Positions 50,362-59,481 of a DNA stretch of 64,000 nucleotides are shown here, one piece after another (position 1 is the first letter of the stretch; each line of letters begins with the position of its first letter). This DNA is from Streptomyces sp. NBC_01283. Its GTDB lineage: Bacteria; Actinomycetota; Actinomycetes; Streptomycetales; Streptomycetaceae. The stretch is from positions 1,984,001-2,048,000 of the forward strand of contig NZ_CP108430.1 of the NCBI RefSeq assembly GCF_041435335.1. The letters run 5' to 3'. The translations under genes and the position numbers were made by a program. The notes under the pieces were generated by a model that was not told the DNA's origin, searched no databases, and saw only the letters and a list, made by a program, of their open reading frames with translations.

Positions 50362-50432
50362 CCATGGCTGTGCCGCCGCCCCGGAGGACGGCGGCACGGC
50401 CGGAAAATGGCGTAAAGCCGTACGCAAGTACG

Positions 50433-50858
50433 TCAGGCGAGCTTCGCCGACAGCGTGATGGTCGTGCCCGTCAGGGCCTGGCTCACCGGGCAGTTCGCCT
50501 TGGCGTCCTCGGCGGCGGAGGTGAACGCGGCCTCGTCGAGGCCCGGCACCTCACCCTCGACGGTGAGGTGGATGCCGGTGATGCCGGTGCCCGGCTGGAA
50601 GGTGACGTCGGCTGAGGTGGTCAGCCGGGTGGGCGGGGTGCCCGCGCCCGTCAGACCGTGCGACAGCGCCATGGAGAAGCAGCTGGAGTGCGCGGCGGCG
50701 ATCAGCTCTTCCGGGCTGGTCTTGCCGTTGGCCTGCTCGGCGCGGGACGGCCAGGAAACGGCCTGCTCCCCGATCCCGGAGGAGTCGAAGGTAACGGTTC
50801 CCGAGCCCTCCGTCAGAGAGCCTTCCCAGACCGTGTGCGCGGAGCGCGTGGTAGCCAC
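50433..50858 (-). CDS. OsmC/Ohr-family peroxiredoxin-like protein
   Basis: A 141-residue OsmC-fold protein that reduces organic hydroperoxides. The two redox cysteines are in AAHSSCFSMALSHGL and ANCPVSQAL, the OsmC rather than Ohr spacing context; the start 'TTRSAHTVWEGSLTEGSGTV' is also OsmC-like. GTG 50858 has GAAGGG nine bases upstream. It dimerises in the cytoplasm. Stress-linked neighbours (dnaK) fit an oxidative-stress role. Confidence 0.92.
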   Translation of the reverse strand: MATTRSAHTVWEGSLTEGSGTVTFDSSGIGEQAVSWPSRAEQANGKTSPEELIAAAHSSCFSMALSHGLTGAGTPPTRLTTSADVTFQPGTGITGIHLTVEGEVPGLDEAAFTSAAEDAKANCPVSQALTGTTITLSAKLA

Positions 50859-51085
50859 GATGTAGATCCCTTCAGTGCGGTTCCGTGATGCGTCCCGGAA
50901 CTTCCGTGCGCCCATCCGATCACATCCCGGCCGTCCAGCCGGGAAACCCGGGGTGTCTGAGGCACCACGGCAGTCCCGGGGCGTGGCCGCTATGGCCGAA
51001 ATGCCAACTGTGCACGGCGCGTCTGCGGTGACACTTTGAGGCCCCCTCGCCCACGGGACGAGGAGTCCACTCAGGGGGTTTGGCC

Positions 51086-52720
51086 ATGCGCATGAACTAC
51101 TCGGAACGCGGTCCGTCTCCACTGGAAGGCGCGAAGCCAGGGGCCGCCGGTGACCGCGACTCGACGTTCGGCTGGTGGGGGGCCTTCAGCATCCAGAGGT
51201 TCGTCAACCAGAACACTCTCTTCCACACGCACGAAGACGCCACCGGATGGCTCGCCTACCTCCAGCAGTTCTACGACCGGAACTTCTGGTTCGCGGACGG
51301 CGGGGCGCAGGTGTGGGCGTACGAGGAGACGTACGACAACTGGCAGGACCGGTACGGCATGGACGCGGTGGTCGCCGTCTACCACTCGGGCCACGGCGGC
51401 ATGGACGGCAACGGCGTCTTCTTCGCGCCGCTCGGCGCGGTCTGGGACGGCCGCAGCGACGCGATCTCGAACCGGATGGCGCTGGGCAACGAGAAGGTGA
51501 ACTACATCTTCTGGTCCACCTGCAACTCGGTCCGGGTGCTCGGCGGGCACTCCCCCATCCGTACCTGGGCGGGGCCCAACATCGGCTTCCGCATGATCTT
51601 CGGGTTCGAGACCGTCAGCATCGACAGCCCGGACTACGGCAAGAAGTTCTGGGAGAAGTGGCGGGCCGGGCAGACGTTCACCGACGCGTGGCTGAACGCG
51701 AGCTGGGACATCTACAAGGGGCAGGCGCCCTCGGTCGCCGCGGTCGGCGCCAACCAGGCCGAGGCCACGGCCCGGCTCAACGGCGAGCGGACCCTCTACC
51801 GCGAGCACGTGCCGGACAACTGGTACGCATGGCGCTGGTTCAACGCCCGTGACTCCCTCAGGGAGCCGCTGACGCAGGCGCCGGACAGCCCGCAGATCGT
51901 GCAGCTCGCGCCGCGCGACCCGGGCGAGGAGCTCACCAGGATGGGCCGCATCGCGGACTTCCCGTCGGCGGCGCTGCAAGAGGTGCAGGTCGAGCGGCAG
52001 GGCGTGCTCAGCGCCACCTCCGGTGACCGGACCGTCTCCACGGCTCCGCACGCGATCCGGTGGGTCAAGCTCGCCGATGCCAACCACCGCAACCTGCGGC
52101 AACTGCCCACGGAGCGGGCGGTCGAGGCGGCGCGCACGTTCGCCGAGCGGCACGCCGACGGCGCCGAGCTCGTCGTGGACAGCGTGCACGACCTGATGCA
52201 GAACTCCGGGGCGAAGGACGGCTCCGAGCTCGGGGAGCCGGTGTCCCTGGAGACCCATGTGACGTTCCGGCAGGTCTTCGACGGCATACCGGTCATCACG
52301 CCCGACCGCGGTCTCATCCGCGTGGTCCTGGACAACGACGCGACCGTCGTCCAGGCACAGATCGCCACGCGCGAGACCACCGGCACGACGCGCGAGCCGA
52401 GCACCGACATCGCACCGCCTCCCTCGGGCGGCAAGGGCGCCGCAGCCGCGCCGCGGACGCGCGACCCCCGCCAGGCGCTCGCCGCCGCCCAACGCAAGCT
52501 GCTCGCCGAGCTCGCCGCCGTCACGGCCGACGAGCAGAGCGGCCAGGGCGCGGCGGCACGGCGCGAGCCCGAGGTCAGGGACGTGCCCGGCACGTTCGAC
52601 GTCGGCTATGAGATCGAGGGCAACGAGGCCTACCCGGCCGCCCGCAAGCTCATCGAGATCGGGGCGGCGGACAGCATGTTCGTCACCCGTCGCTGGGTGG
52701 TCGCGGCGCTCGCCAGGTAG
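51086..52720 (+). CDS. caspase-like (clan CD-type) protein, DUF6345-like, no signal peptide
   Basis: A 544-residue protein that I cannot assign with certainty. Residues 90-150 show a clan-CD pattern: 'AVVAVYHSGHGG' (hydrophobic strand, His100/His103) and 'YIFWSTCNSVR' (strand then Cys146), as in caspase, gingipain and C-terminal-type CD peptidases. Residues about 340-440 resemble a PepSY/fungalysin-propeptide-like fold ('LETHVTFRQVFDGIPVITPDRGLIRVVLDNDA'-type strands); 440-500 is Ala/Pro-rich. It has no signal peptide or TM segment. ATG 51086 follows CAGGGGG. It resembles DUF6345 proteins from memory. A protease or peptide-processing role is possible but unproven. Confidence 0.6.
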   Translation: MRMNYSERGPSPLEGAKPGAAGDRDSTFGWWGAFSIQRFVNQNTLFHTHEDATGWLAYLQQFYDRNFWFADGGAQVWAYEETYDNWQDRYGMDAVVAVYHSGHGGMDGNGVFFAPLGAVWDGRSDAISNRMALGNEKVNYIFWSTCNSVRVLGGHSPIRTWAGPNIGFRMIFGFETVSIDSPDYGKKFWEKWRAGQTFTDAWLNASWDIYKGQAPSVAAVGANQAEATARLNGERTLYREHVPDNWYAWRWFNARDSLREPLTQAPDSPQIVQLAPRDPGEELTRMGRIADFPSAALQEVQVERQGVLSATSGDRTVSTAPHAIRWVKLADANHRNLRQLPTERAVEAARTFAERHADGAELVVDSVHDLMQNSGAKDGSELGEPVSLETHVTFRQVFDGIPVITPDRGLIRVVLDNDATVVQAQIATRETTGTTREPSTDIAPPPSGGKGAAAAPRTRDPRQALAAAQRKLLAELAAVTADEQSGQGAAARREPEVRDVPGTFDVGYEIEGNEAYPAARKLIEIGAADSMFVTRRWVVAALAR

Positions 52721-52724
52721 TCCG

Positions 52725-54125
52725 TCAGCGGGTGGCGGTCCGCTCCTTGCGGGCCGCCATCCAGGCGTAGACGAGCACGCCCGCGAAGAGGAACAGGACG
52801 CCCTGGTAGACGGCCGCGTATCCGGAGCCGGCGACCAGCCACATGGAGAAGCCGAACGCGACGCCCGCGAGGATGCCGTCCCGCGCCAGGCGGGCGCGGT
52901 TGACGCGCTCGCCCTGCCCGGAGACCAGGAAGTAGATCTGTGCGGCGGTGGCCAGGAGGTAGGGCACGGTCGCGGTGAACGTGGTGATCAGGACGAGGGA
53001 CTCGAAGACGGCGCCCGAGCCCGCCGTGTAGTTGTAGACGGTGAGCAGCGAGGCCAGGACGACGGTGACCAGGACACCCACGGGCGGCACGCCGCGCTTC
53101 TTCTTGCCGAAGGCGCTCGGGAAGAGTCCGTCCCTGGCGGCGGCGTACGGCGTCTGGGCGCTCAGCAGGGTCCAGCCGTTGAGGGCGCCGACCATCGAGA
53201 CCAGCGCGGCGACCGCCACCGCCGTGCCGCCCCAGGAGCCGCCGAACATGACGTCGACGGCGTCCGAGAACGGCGCGGTGGAGCCGACGAGCTTGTCGTG
53301 GGCGACGGTGCCGAAGACGGCGAGGGTGCCGAGCAGATAGACGAGGGCGGCGCCGGGGGTGCCGAGGATGGTGGCGCGCCCGACGTTGCGGCGCGGGTCG
53401 CGTACTTCACCGGCGCTGACGGCGGCCGACTCCACTCCCAGGTAGGAGAAGAGCAGGATCGCGGCGGACGCGGAGATCGCACCGGCCGGGCTGTCGTCGC
53501 CGGCCTGGAACGGCCCGAGGTTGGCGCTGTCGAAGAAGAAGAGCCCGCCGACCGCGACCAGGAGCAGGGGCAGGAACTTCAGCACGGTGGCGACGAGTTG
53601 GACCGCGCCGACGTAGCGGGTGCCCGCGAGGTTCGCGAGCGCGGGAAGCAGCTGCAGGACGAGGGCGGCGAGGCAGGCGGTCCACTTGTGGTCGTTGACC
53701 GGTATCAGGACGTCCAGATAGCCGACGGCGGCGACGGCGAGCGCGGCGTTCGACACCCAGGCGGTGGCCCAGTAGGACCAGGCCGCGAGGAAGCCCGCGA
53801 AGTCGCCGAACGCGGCGCGCGCGTAGACGTACGGCCCGCCGGTGCGCGGATCGCGCTGCGCGAGCCGCCCGAAGACGAGGGCGAGGGCGATGGCGCCGGC
53901 GGTCAGGACGCCGAACGCGACGAGGCTGATGGTCCCGAAGGGGGCGACGGAGGCCGGGAGCAGGAAGATGCCGCCGCCGATGATGTTGCCCATGACGAGG
54001 CAGGTGGCGATCGGGAGACCGAAGCGTCGGGCGTGCCTGCTGCCCGGCTCCTCGTGCCGCTCCGTCCGCTGTTCTTCCTGGTCGGGGGCCGGAGCCGGCT
54101 GGATCGCGGTTCCGGTGTCGTGCAT
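52725..54125 (-). CDS. APC-superfamily amino acid permease (AdiC/PotE-like)
   Basis: A 466-residue transporter with 12 transmembrane segments, opening with the APC motif GLPIATCLVMGNIIGGGIFLLP (first helix, the unwound substrate-binding GxG). Other family landmarks: ARAAFGDFAGFLAAWSYW and 'ILLFSYLGVESAAVSAGEVRDPRRNVGRAT' (TM6). Membership is close to arginine/agmatine-type antiporters. ATG 54125 has GAGAGG nine bases upstream; an ATG at 54179 would add 18 residues. The cytoplasmic N-terminus is hydrophilic and unusually long. Substrate not readable. Confidence 0.88.
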   Translation of the reverse strand: MHDTGTAIQPAPAPDQEEQRTERHEEPGSRHARRFGLPIATCLVMGNIIGGGIFLLPASVAPFGTISLVAFGVLTAGAIALALVFGRLAQRDPRTGGPYVYARAAFGDFAGFLAAWSYWATAWVSNAALAVAAVGYLDVLIPVNDHKWTACLAALVLQLLPALANLAGTRYVGAVQLVATVLKFLPLLLVAVGGLFFFDSANLGPFQAGDDSPAGAISASAAILLFSYLGVESAAVSAGEVRDPRRNVGRATILGTPGAALVYLLGTLAVFGTVAHDKLVGSTAPFSDAVDVMFGGSWGGTAVAVAALVSMVGALNGWTLLSAQTPYAAARDGLFPSAFGKKKRGVPPVGVLVTVVLASLLTVYNYTAGSGAVFESLVLITTFTATVPYLLATAAQIYFLVSGQGERVNRARLARDGILAGVAFGFSMWLVAGSGYAAVYQGVLFLFAGVLVYAWMAARKERTATR

Positions 54126-54207
54126 GGGGTGGTGCCTCTCATCGTGCCGGACGCCCGGGATCGCCGGGGCGAGAGACATGGTCGGGCACGACGGGAACCG
54201 TACAAAA

Positions 54208-56370
54208 TCAGTGGGTATTGTCCTGCGCGGCAGGGTCGGCGACCGCAAAAGCTGTGTCTCCGGGGCCCTCGTGCCGGGAATCGTCCGCAGCCCCTCCGCC
54301 CCCTCCCACCAGCGGAATCTCCGGGCCCTGGTACTCGCCGAGCCAGCGCCGGAGCACGTCGTGGACCCGCTCGGCGCCGACGAGCTCGTGTCCGTCGTCG
54401 ACCGGCGCGGAGAGCACGAGGGGCGACAGGAGGAACGGCTGGGTCTGGGCGCCGCCGAGTCCGCCGTGCGAGCCGATCTGCTCCTCGAAGGCGAGGACCT
54501 CGCCGTCCTGGGGGTCGTACCAGGAGTTGACCATGATGTCGGCGACGTGCGGGAAGCCGTCGGTGCGGCGCACGGCGTCGGCGGCGCCGGGCCCGAAGTC
54601 CGTGAGCGGCCCGAGGTCACCGGGCTCCTCGTCGAGGTACACCTCGCTGCCGCGCGCGCCGAGGACGACCGGGCCGCGCTCCTGGCTGCGTACGAGGAGG
54701 AAGCCGATGCCCGGGTGGTTGGCGAGGGTGGGCAGCAGCGCCGGATGGCGCAGGTCGATCTCCTCGCGGGTCATGCGGTGCGGGACGTCGGGGAAGGAGA
54801 TCAGGCCGAGGTTGCCGGAGGCGAGGACGATCGGCTCCGCGCGGCGGGCGGGGCGGTGCTCTCCCGCGCCCTCCTCGACGGGGCGGCGCAGCGCGGTGCG
54901 GACCGTCGCACGGGCCTCGGCGCCGCTGTGCGTGCGCTGCGCCTTGCGCGGCACGGGCAGGCCGCAGCCGGCCCGTGCCAGGTCGCCGAGGGTGAGGCCG
55001 TACCGCGTGCGGAAGGTCTCGCCGGGGCTCTGGCCGTGGTCGGAGAGGACCACGACGCGGTAGGCGCGGGGGGCGTGTTCGGCGACCTTCGCGATCAGTG
55101 CGAGGGACCGGTCGAGCCGCTGGAGCACCTTCTCCACGTCGGGGCCCGTGGGCCCCGAGTGGTGGGCCACTTCGTCGTACGCGACGAGGTCGGCGTAGAC
55201 CGCGGTGCGCCCCGCGAGCATGTCGCTGATGACCGCGGTGACGACGACGTCGCGCTCGACGACGGTCGCGAAGGCGCGGATGAAGGGGTAGAGCCCGCCC
55301 CGGCCGACGCGCGGGCGCCGCCTTCTGAGCCGGGCGCGGGTCGACTCGCCGATCTCGCGGCCGACTTCGGCGACGAAGGACAGGGCGGTGCGGACGGCGT
55401 TGGCGGGGTCGGAGAAGTAGGCGAAGTACCCGGCGCGCGAACGGTTCTCCTTGCCGCGGCGCGCGGCCATGGAGAGTACGAGGGCAACCTGTTCGGCGCC
55501 GCCGCTGAAGAGGTTGCCGCGGCTCGCGCCGTCGAGGGTGAGGAGGCCGCCGTCGCCGGTGCGCTCGATCGCGCGGCGCTGGAGCTCGACGGCGGATGCG
55601 GGCCGGTTGGAGACCATGACCTCCCCGGTGTCCTTCTCGTACCAGCGGAAGGCGGGGACGTCGTGGTTGGAGCCGTGCAGGATGCCGAGCTGGCTCGCGC
55701 CGGTCTGGCTGGACCAGTCGGTGCGCCAGGGGGTCAGGCGATGGCTCGGCGTGCCCTCCTGGCCGAGCCACGCCGCGACGGTCGGCATGAGCCCCTTGTC
55801 CACGGCGGTGCGCAGGACGTCGTGGCCCACGCCGTCGAGCTGGATGAAGACGGTGCCGGGCGGCACGGGACCGACCCGCCCCTCGGCGAGGCGGCGGCGC
55901 CTGCGGTCGGAGAGCCGGTAGAGGCGGCGGCGGTAGGCGTCGTCGTCGCGGACGGCGAGGGCACCGCCGGTGGCGGAGGCGACGGCGGACATGACGGCGG
56001 CCACGACGACCGCGGTCTCGGCGTTGGCCTCACCCCGGCCGTCCGGGATCAGGCTGAGGGCGAGCAGGAGGAGCGACCCGTTGAGGAAGAAGGCGAGCAG
56101 CCCGAGCACGAGCGCGGGCACGAGCAGCAGCGCCCGCACGAGCAGCGGCCACACCAGTGAGGAGAGCAGTCCGAAGGCTCCGGCACCGAGGGCGGCGGTG
56201 ATCGCGATGCGGGTGGCGCTGTCGCCGTCGTCGGACTGCAGCTGGAAGTCGGGCAGGATCCCGGCGAGCGCGAGCATGGTGAGCGTGCTGACCAGCCATA
56301 CGGCGACGGATCTCCACAGCGCACTGCCGACCGACCGCCATCGCTCTCGCCCCACGCCGCGCCGCCTCAC
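54208..56370 (-). CDS. membrane protein: phage-holin-like N-terminus fused to alkaline-phosphatase-fold phosphodiesterase
   Basis: A 720-residue fusion. Residues 15-140 contain about four hydrophobic segments of the 'phage holin family'/PGPGW type. Residues 170-690 are a type I phosphodiesterase/nucleotide pyrophosphatase-like domain with the metal ligands and nucleophile: FIQLDGVGHD, SQTGASQLGILHGSN (Ser/Thr nucleophile), YDEVAHHSGPTGPDVE, VLSDHGQSPG and IGSHGGLGGAQTQPFLLSP. Active-site topology therefore looks intact and extracytoplasmic or cytoplasmic according to helix count, which I cannot settle. The substrate may be a phospholipid, teichoic-acid or nucleotide diester. Confidence 0.8.
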   Translation of the reverse strand: MRRRGVGRERWRSVGSALWRSVAVWLVSTLTMLALAGILPDFQLQSDDGDSATRIAITAALGAGAFGLLSSLVWPLLVRALLLVPALVLGLLAFFLNGSLLLLALSLIPDGRGEANAETAVVVAAVMSAVASATGGALAVRDDDAYRRRLYRLSDRRRRRLAEGRVGPVPPGTVFIQLDGVGHDVLRTAVDKGLMPTVAAWLGQEGTPSHRLTPWRTDWSSQTGASQLGILHGSNHDVPAFRWYEKDTGEVMVSNRPASAVELQRRAIERTGDGGLLTLDGASRGNLFSGGAEQVALVLSMAARRGKENRSRAGYFAYFSDPANAVRTALSFVAEVGREIGESTRARLRRRRPRVGRGGLYPFIRAFATVVERDVVVTAVISDMLAGRTAVYADLVAYDEVAHHSGPTGPDVEKVLQRLDRSLALIAKVAEHAPRAYRVVVLSDHGQSPGETFRTRYGLTLGDLARAGCGLPVPRKAQRTHSGAEARATVRTALRRPVEEGAGEHRPARRAEPIVLASGNLGLISFPDVPHRMTREEIDLRHPALLPTLANHPGIGFLLVRSQERGPVVLGARGSEVYLDEEPGDLGPLTDFGPGAADAVRRTDGFPHVADIMVNSWYDPQDGEVLAFEEQIGSHGGLGGAQTQPFLLSPLVLSAPVDDGHELVGAERVHDVLRRWLGEYQGPEIPLVGGGGGAADDSRHEGPGDTAFAVADPAAQDNTH

Positions 56371-56432
56371 GTTTCATGACAGATCAGGACACCAGCGTGT
56401 CACAGGGGCAAGGGCCGGGTGGGCGGCAGGTG

Positions 56433-56855
56433 TCAGCGGCCGTCGTACCCCGCGGTCGGCATGGAGAGCCGCCGGTGGACGTGGGCCTTCATCACCGCGT
56501 CGTACGACGGTTCCTCCAGGCCCGCCGTCTCGATCCGCACCCCGCGCCGCCCGCACTCCGCGGTGAACTCGTCCGGTGCGCGCAGCGCCCGGTCGAGGAC
56601 CCGGCGGCTCGGCACGACGAACAGGTCCACGAGTCCCTCGTCGACGTCGGCCCAGAGCACGGCGTGATCGGCGGGCAGCCCGCGGACGACGAGTTCCCGG
56701 GTGACGACGTACCCCCGGTCCGCGGCCCACCGCGCGCACATCGCGTGCTGGCTGCGCGAGTCCACCAGGAAGGGGTCGGCGTCCAGCTCCTCCAGCGGTG
56801 TCAGGCTGGCGATCGCGGCGACCCGCACCACTGTCGCGCTTGCGGCGTCTGCCAT
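56433..56855 (-). CDS. hypothetical protein with weak resemblance to a resolvase catalytic domain
   Basis: A 140-residue protein of unknown function. The run SRSQHAMCARWAADRGYVV, then 'VDLFVVPSRRVLDRAL' and 'ECGRRGVRIETAG' follows the order of strands and helices of serine-recombinase N-terminal domains, but the classic YxRVS start with its catalytic serine is not there (a Ser-Arg-Ser-Gln only). Start ATG 56855 is preceded by GAGGGGGGA. There is no DNA-binding domain. It probably is a small, non-recombining regulator or housekeeping protein of actinomycetes. Confidence 0.55.
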   Translation of the reverse strand: MADAASATVVRVAAIASLTPLEELDADPFLVDSRSQHAMCARWAADRGYVVTRELVVRGLPADHAVLWADVDEGLVDLFVVPSRRVLDRALRAPDEFTAECGRRGVRIETAGLEEPSYDAVMKAHVHRRLSMPTAGYDGR

Positions 56856-56955
56856 CGCGTCCCCCCTCACCTCTGGCGTCCTCACCACGGGCGTCAGCCG
56901 AAGACCCTACTCCTGGCCGTAGGCTCGTAAACAGTCGCGCGAAGGAGGAACCGGA

Positions 56956-57744
56956 GTGCCGGTGGAGATCACCTGGTGGGGTCATGCCACCTGCACGGTC
57001 GAGGATTCGGGTGTCCGGGTGCTCACCGACCCGCTGTTCGCCCGCCGCCTCGCCCATCTGCGCCGGCGCAGGGGCGCGCTCCCGCCGCCCGAGGCGGCCG
57101 TCGCCGACGCCGTGCTCCTGTCCCATCTGCACGCCGACCATCTGCATCTGCCCTCTCTCGCACGGATCGCACCCGGCACCCGGGTGCTGCTGCCGCGCGG
57201 CGCCCGCCGACAGGTGCCCGGGCTCGCCCGCAGGCTCTCCCATCTGCACCTCGTCGACGTCGTGCCGGGCGACGAGGTGCGGATCGGGGACCTCGTCGTC
57301 CGCGTGGTGACGGCGCGGCACGACGGGCGGCGGCTGCCCGTGGGGCCGCACGGCACGCCCGCGCTCGGCTTCGTGGTGCGGGGCGAGGCGCGGACGTACT
57401 TCGCCGGGGACACCGGACTCTTCGACTCGATGGCCGACGAGGTCGGGGACATCGACGTGGCGCTGCTTCCGGTCGGCGGCTGGGGGCCGTATCTCGGCCA
57501 TGGTCATCTCGACGCGGCGCGCGCGGCGGAGGCCCTGTCGAGGATCGCGCCGCGCAGCGCGGTGCCGGTGCACTACGGCACGTACTGGCCGATCGGGATG
57601 GACGCCGTACGGCCGCATGAATTCCACACTCCGGGAGAGGAGTTCGTGCGCCAGGCGGCGCGGATCGCGCCCGAGGTGGCCGTGCACCGCCTGGGGCACG
57701 GCGAGAGCGTGTGGCCCGAGGTCACCAAGGGAGACCCTCAGTGA
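56956..57744 (+). CDS. metallo-beta-lactamase fold hydrolase (UlaG-like)
   Basis: A 262-residue enzyme. The zinc motif HxHxDH is SHLHADHLHL (residues about 56-65); WWGHATCTVEDSGVRVLTDP at the start is the UlaG/RomA-type opening. Later ligands are Asp in FAGDTG and His in 'PVHYGTYWPIG'. Ribosome site AAGGAGGAA is excellent. The final TGA overlaps the next gene's GTG. UlaG-like enzymes hydrolyse lactones or phosphodiesters; the substrate is unknown. Coupled to a DedA membrane protein, hinting at a lipid-linked function. Confidence 0.88.
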   Translation: MPVEITWWGHATCTVEDSGVRVLTDPLFARRLAHLRRRRGALPPPEAAVADAVLLSHLHADHLHLPSLARIAPGTRVLLPRGARRQVPGLARRLSHLHLVDVVPGDEVRIGDLVVRVVTARHDGRRLPVGPHGTPALGFVVRGEARTYFAGDTGLFDSMADEVGDIDVALLPVGGWGPYLGHGHLDAARAAEALSRIAPRSAVPVHYGTYWPIGMDAVRPHEFHTPGEEFVRQAARIAPEVAVHRLGHGESVWPEVTKGDPQ

Positions 57745-58358
57745 TCCTCGCCCTGACGGCCCAGGTGGCACCGGAGTCGACCCAGCAGGCCGTGGGCTAT
57801 CCGTCGTTGTTCCTGCTCATCGTGGTCGGTGCGCTGGTGCCGGTGGTGCCGACGGGTGCGCTGGTCAGCTCGGCCGCGGTGGTGGCCTTCCACCAGGAGG
57901 CGCCGCTCGCGCTGCTCGTGGTGTTCGGCATCTCGGCGTTCGCGGCGTTCCTCGGGGACATGGCGCTGTACTGGCTCGGGCGGCGCGGCATGCACTCGAA
58001 GAACGGTTCGCGCTGGCTCGCGGCGATCCGGGACCGGGCGCCCGAGGAGCGGCTCGCGCAGGCGCAGGAGAAGCTCGCCGACCACGGCGTGCTGGTCCTC
58101 GTCCTGTCCCGGCTCGTGCCCGCCGGGCGGATCCCGGTGATGCTGGCCTGTCTGATGGCGAAGATGCCGCTGCGCGAGTTCGCCCGCGGTGACGTACCGG
58201 CGTGCCTCGCCTGGGCCGTGACGTACCAGCTGATCGGCATTCTCGGCGGCTCCCTCTTCAAGGAGCCGTGGCAGGGCGTGGTGGTGGCGGTCGGTCTGAC
58301 GGTGCTGATCAGCGTGGCGCCGACGGTGTGGCGCAAGGTCCGGCGTACGGCGTCCTAG
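57741..58358 (+). CDS. DedA/SNARE-associated family membrane protein
   Basis: A 205-residue integral membrane protein of the DedA (VTT) superfamily, with the reentrant-loop motif FxGD...YxxGR as 'FLGDMALYWLGRRG' and the second half 'LVLSRLVPAGRIPVMLACLMAKM' carrying the conserved Arg and Pro. These proteins flip phospholipids or undecaprenyl-phosphate. The GTG start overlaps the upstream stop (GTGA). The last 50 bp overlap the convergent gene. Confidence 0.88.
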   Translation: MILALTAQVAPESTQQAVGYPSLFLLIVVGALVPVVPTGALVSSAAVVAFHQEAPLALLVVFGISAFAAFLGDMALYWLGRRGMHSKNGSRWLAAIRDRAPEERLAQAQEKLADHGVLVLVLSRLVPAGRIPVMLACLMAKMPLREFARGDVPACLAWAVTYQLIGILGGSLFKEPWQGVVVAVGLTVLISVAPTVWRKVRRTAS

Positions 58359-59481
58359 GTGCGTCGGCCGCTTCGGTGTCATGCGCCTCATGGGCTTCAT
58401 GCGTCTCATGGGACCCATCGGCCCGGGTGAGTACGCGGGACGCCCCGACCGGCAGGTCCCACAGGTCCTGGCGGGGCAGTCCCGCCTTCTCCCAGGCCGT
58501 ACGCACCCGGGTCAGCGGTTCGAGGACCGGCTCGCCCGACAGCAGGAACGTGCCCCAGTGCATCGGGGCGAGACGGCGCGCCCCGACGTCGGCAGCCGCC
58601 CGCACCGCCTCCTCCGGATCGCAGTGGACGTCGCTGAGCCACCACCGCGGGTGGTAGGCGCCGATCGGCAGGAGGGCGAGGTCGATGCCGGGATAGCGGG
58701 CGCCGATCCGCTCGAACCAGTGGCCGTAGCCCGTGTCGCCCGCGAAGTAGACGCGCTGCCCGTCGGCGTCGGTGAGGATCCAGCCGCCCCACAGCGTCCG
58801 GCACGTGTCGACGAGGCTCCGCTTGGACCAGTGGTGGGCGGGCACGAAGTCGAGGCGCACGCCCGGCAGTTCGACGGCCTCCCACCAGTCCAGCTCGGTG
58901 ACCCGGCTGAACCGGCGGCGCGTGAACCACCGGCCGAGCCCCGCGGGCACGAACACCGGTGTGTCCCTGGGGAGTCCGGCGAGGGTCGGGGCGTCCAGGT
59001 GGTCGTAGTGGTTGTGGCTGATGACGACGGCGTCGACGCGCGGCAGCGCGCTCCAGGCGACGCCGGGGGGCGTGACGCGGGCCGGGGTACCGAGGATCTT
59101 GCGGGACCAGACGGGATCGGTGAGGACCGTGAGACCGCCGATCCGCACGACCCAGCTGGCGTGGCCGACCCAGGTGACGGCGATGGTGCGGTGGTCCACG
59201 CGCGGCAGGGGCCCCGGCTCGAAGGGCAGCCGTTGGATGTCGGCGAGACCTTCGGGGGCGGGCCGCAGGGCGCCTTCACGGGCGAACCGCGCGAAGGCGC
59301 GCAGGCCGGGCAGCGGCGCGGTGAGCCGGTCGGCGAACGACTTCGGCCACAGACGGGGGACGCCGAGGTCAACGGGTCGGACCTCCGCGGGTCTGACGCG
59401 GGCGGGTGTCTGATGCGTGTGCGCTTGTTGCTTCTGCGACTGCTTATGTGTCTGCTTCTGCGACTGCGTCTGTTGCGTCAC
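58309..59481 (-). CDS. MBL-fold metal-dependent hydrolase (NAPE-PLD/RomA-like)
   Basis: A 390-residue metallo-beta-lactamase-fold protein with the motif SHNHYDHLDAPTL and later FAGDTGYG and APMHWGTFLLSGEP, the N-acyl-phosphatidylethanolamine phospholipase D-like group. The N-terminus is Gln/Lys/His-rich low complexity (TQQTQSQKQTHKQ) and the C-terminus ends with repeated HE/EAH steps, both probably unstructured. The GTG start overlaps the aminotransferase-like gene's stop (GTGA). The tail overlaps the dedA gene on the other strand by 50 bp. Lipid substrates are likely for the family. Confidence 0.85.
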   Translation of the reverse strand: MTQQTQSQKQTHKQSQKQQAHTHQTPARVRPAEVRPVDLGVPRLWPKSFADRLTAPLPGLRAFARFAREGALRPAPEGLADIQRLPFEPGPLPRVDHRTIAVTWVGHASWVVRIGGLTVLTDPVWSRKILGTPARVTPPGVAWSALPRVDAVVISHNHYDHLDAPTLAGLPRDTPVFVPAGLGRWFTRRRFSRVTELDWWEAVELPGVRLDFVPAHHWSKRSLVDTCRTLWGGWILTDADGQRVYFAGDTGYGHWFERIGARYPGIDLALLPIGAYHPRWWLSDVHCDPEEAVRAAADVGARRLAPMHWGTFLLSGEPVLEPLTRVRTAWEKAGLPRQDLWDLPVGASRVLTRADGSHETHEAHEAHDTEAADAPRTPYAGPCATPSAPR

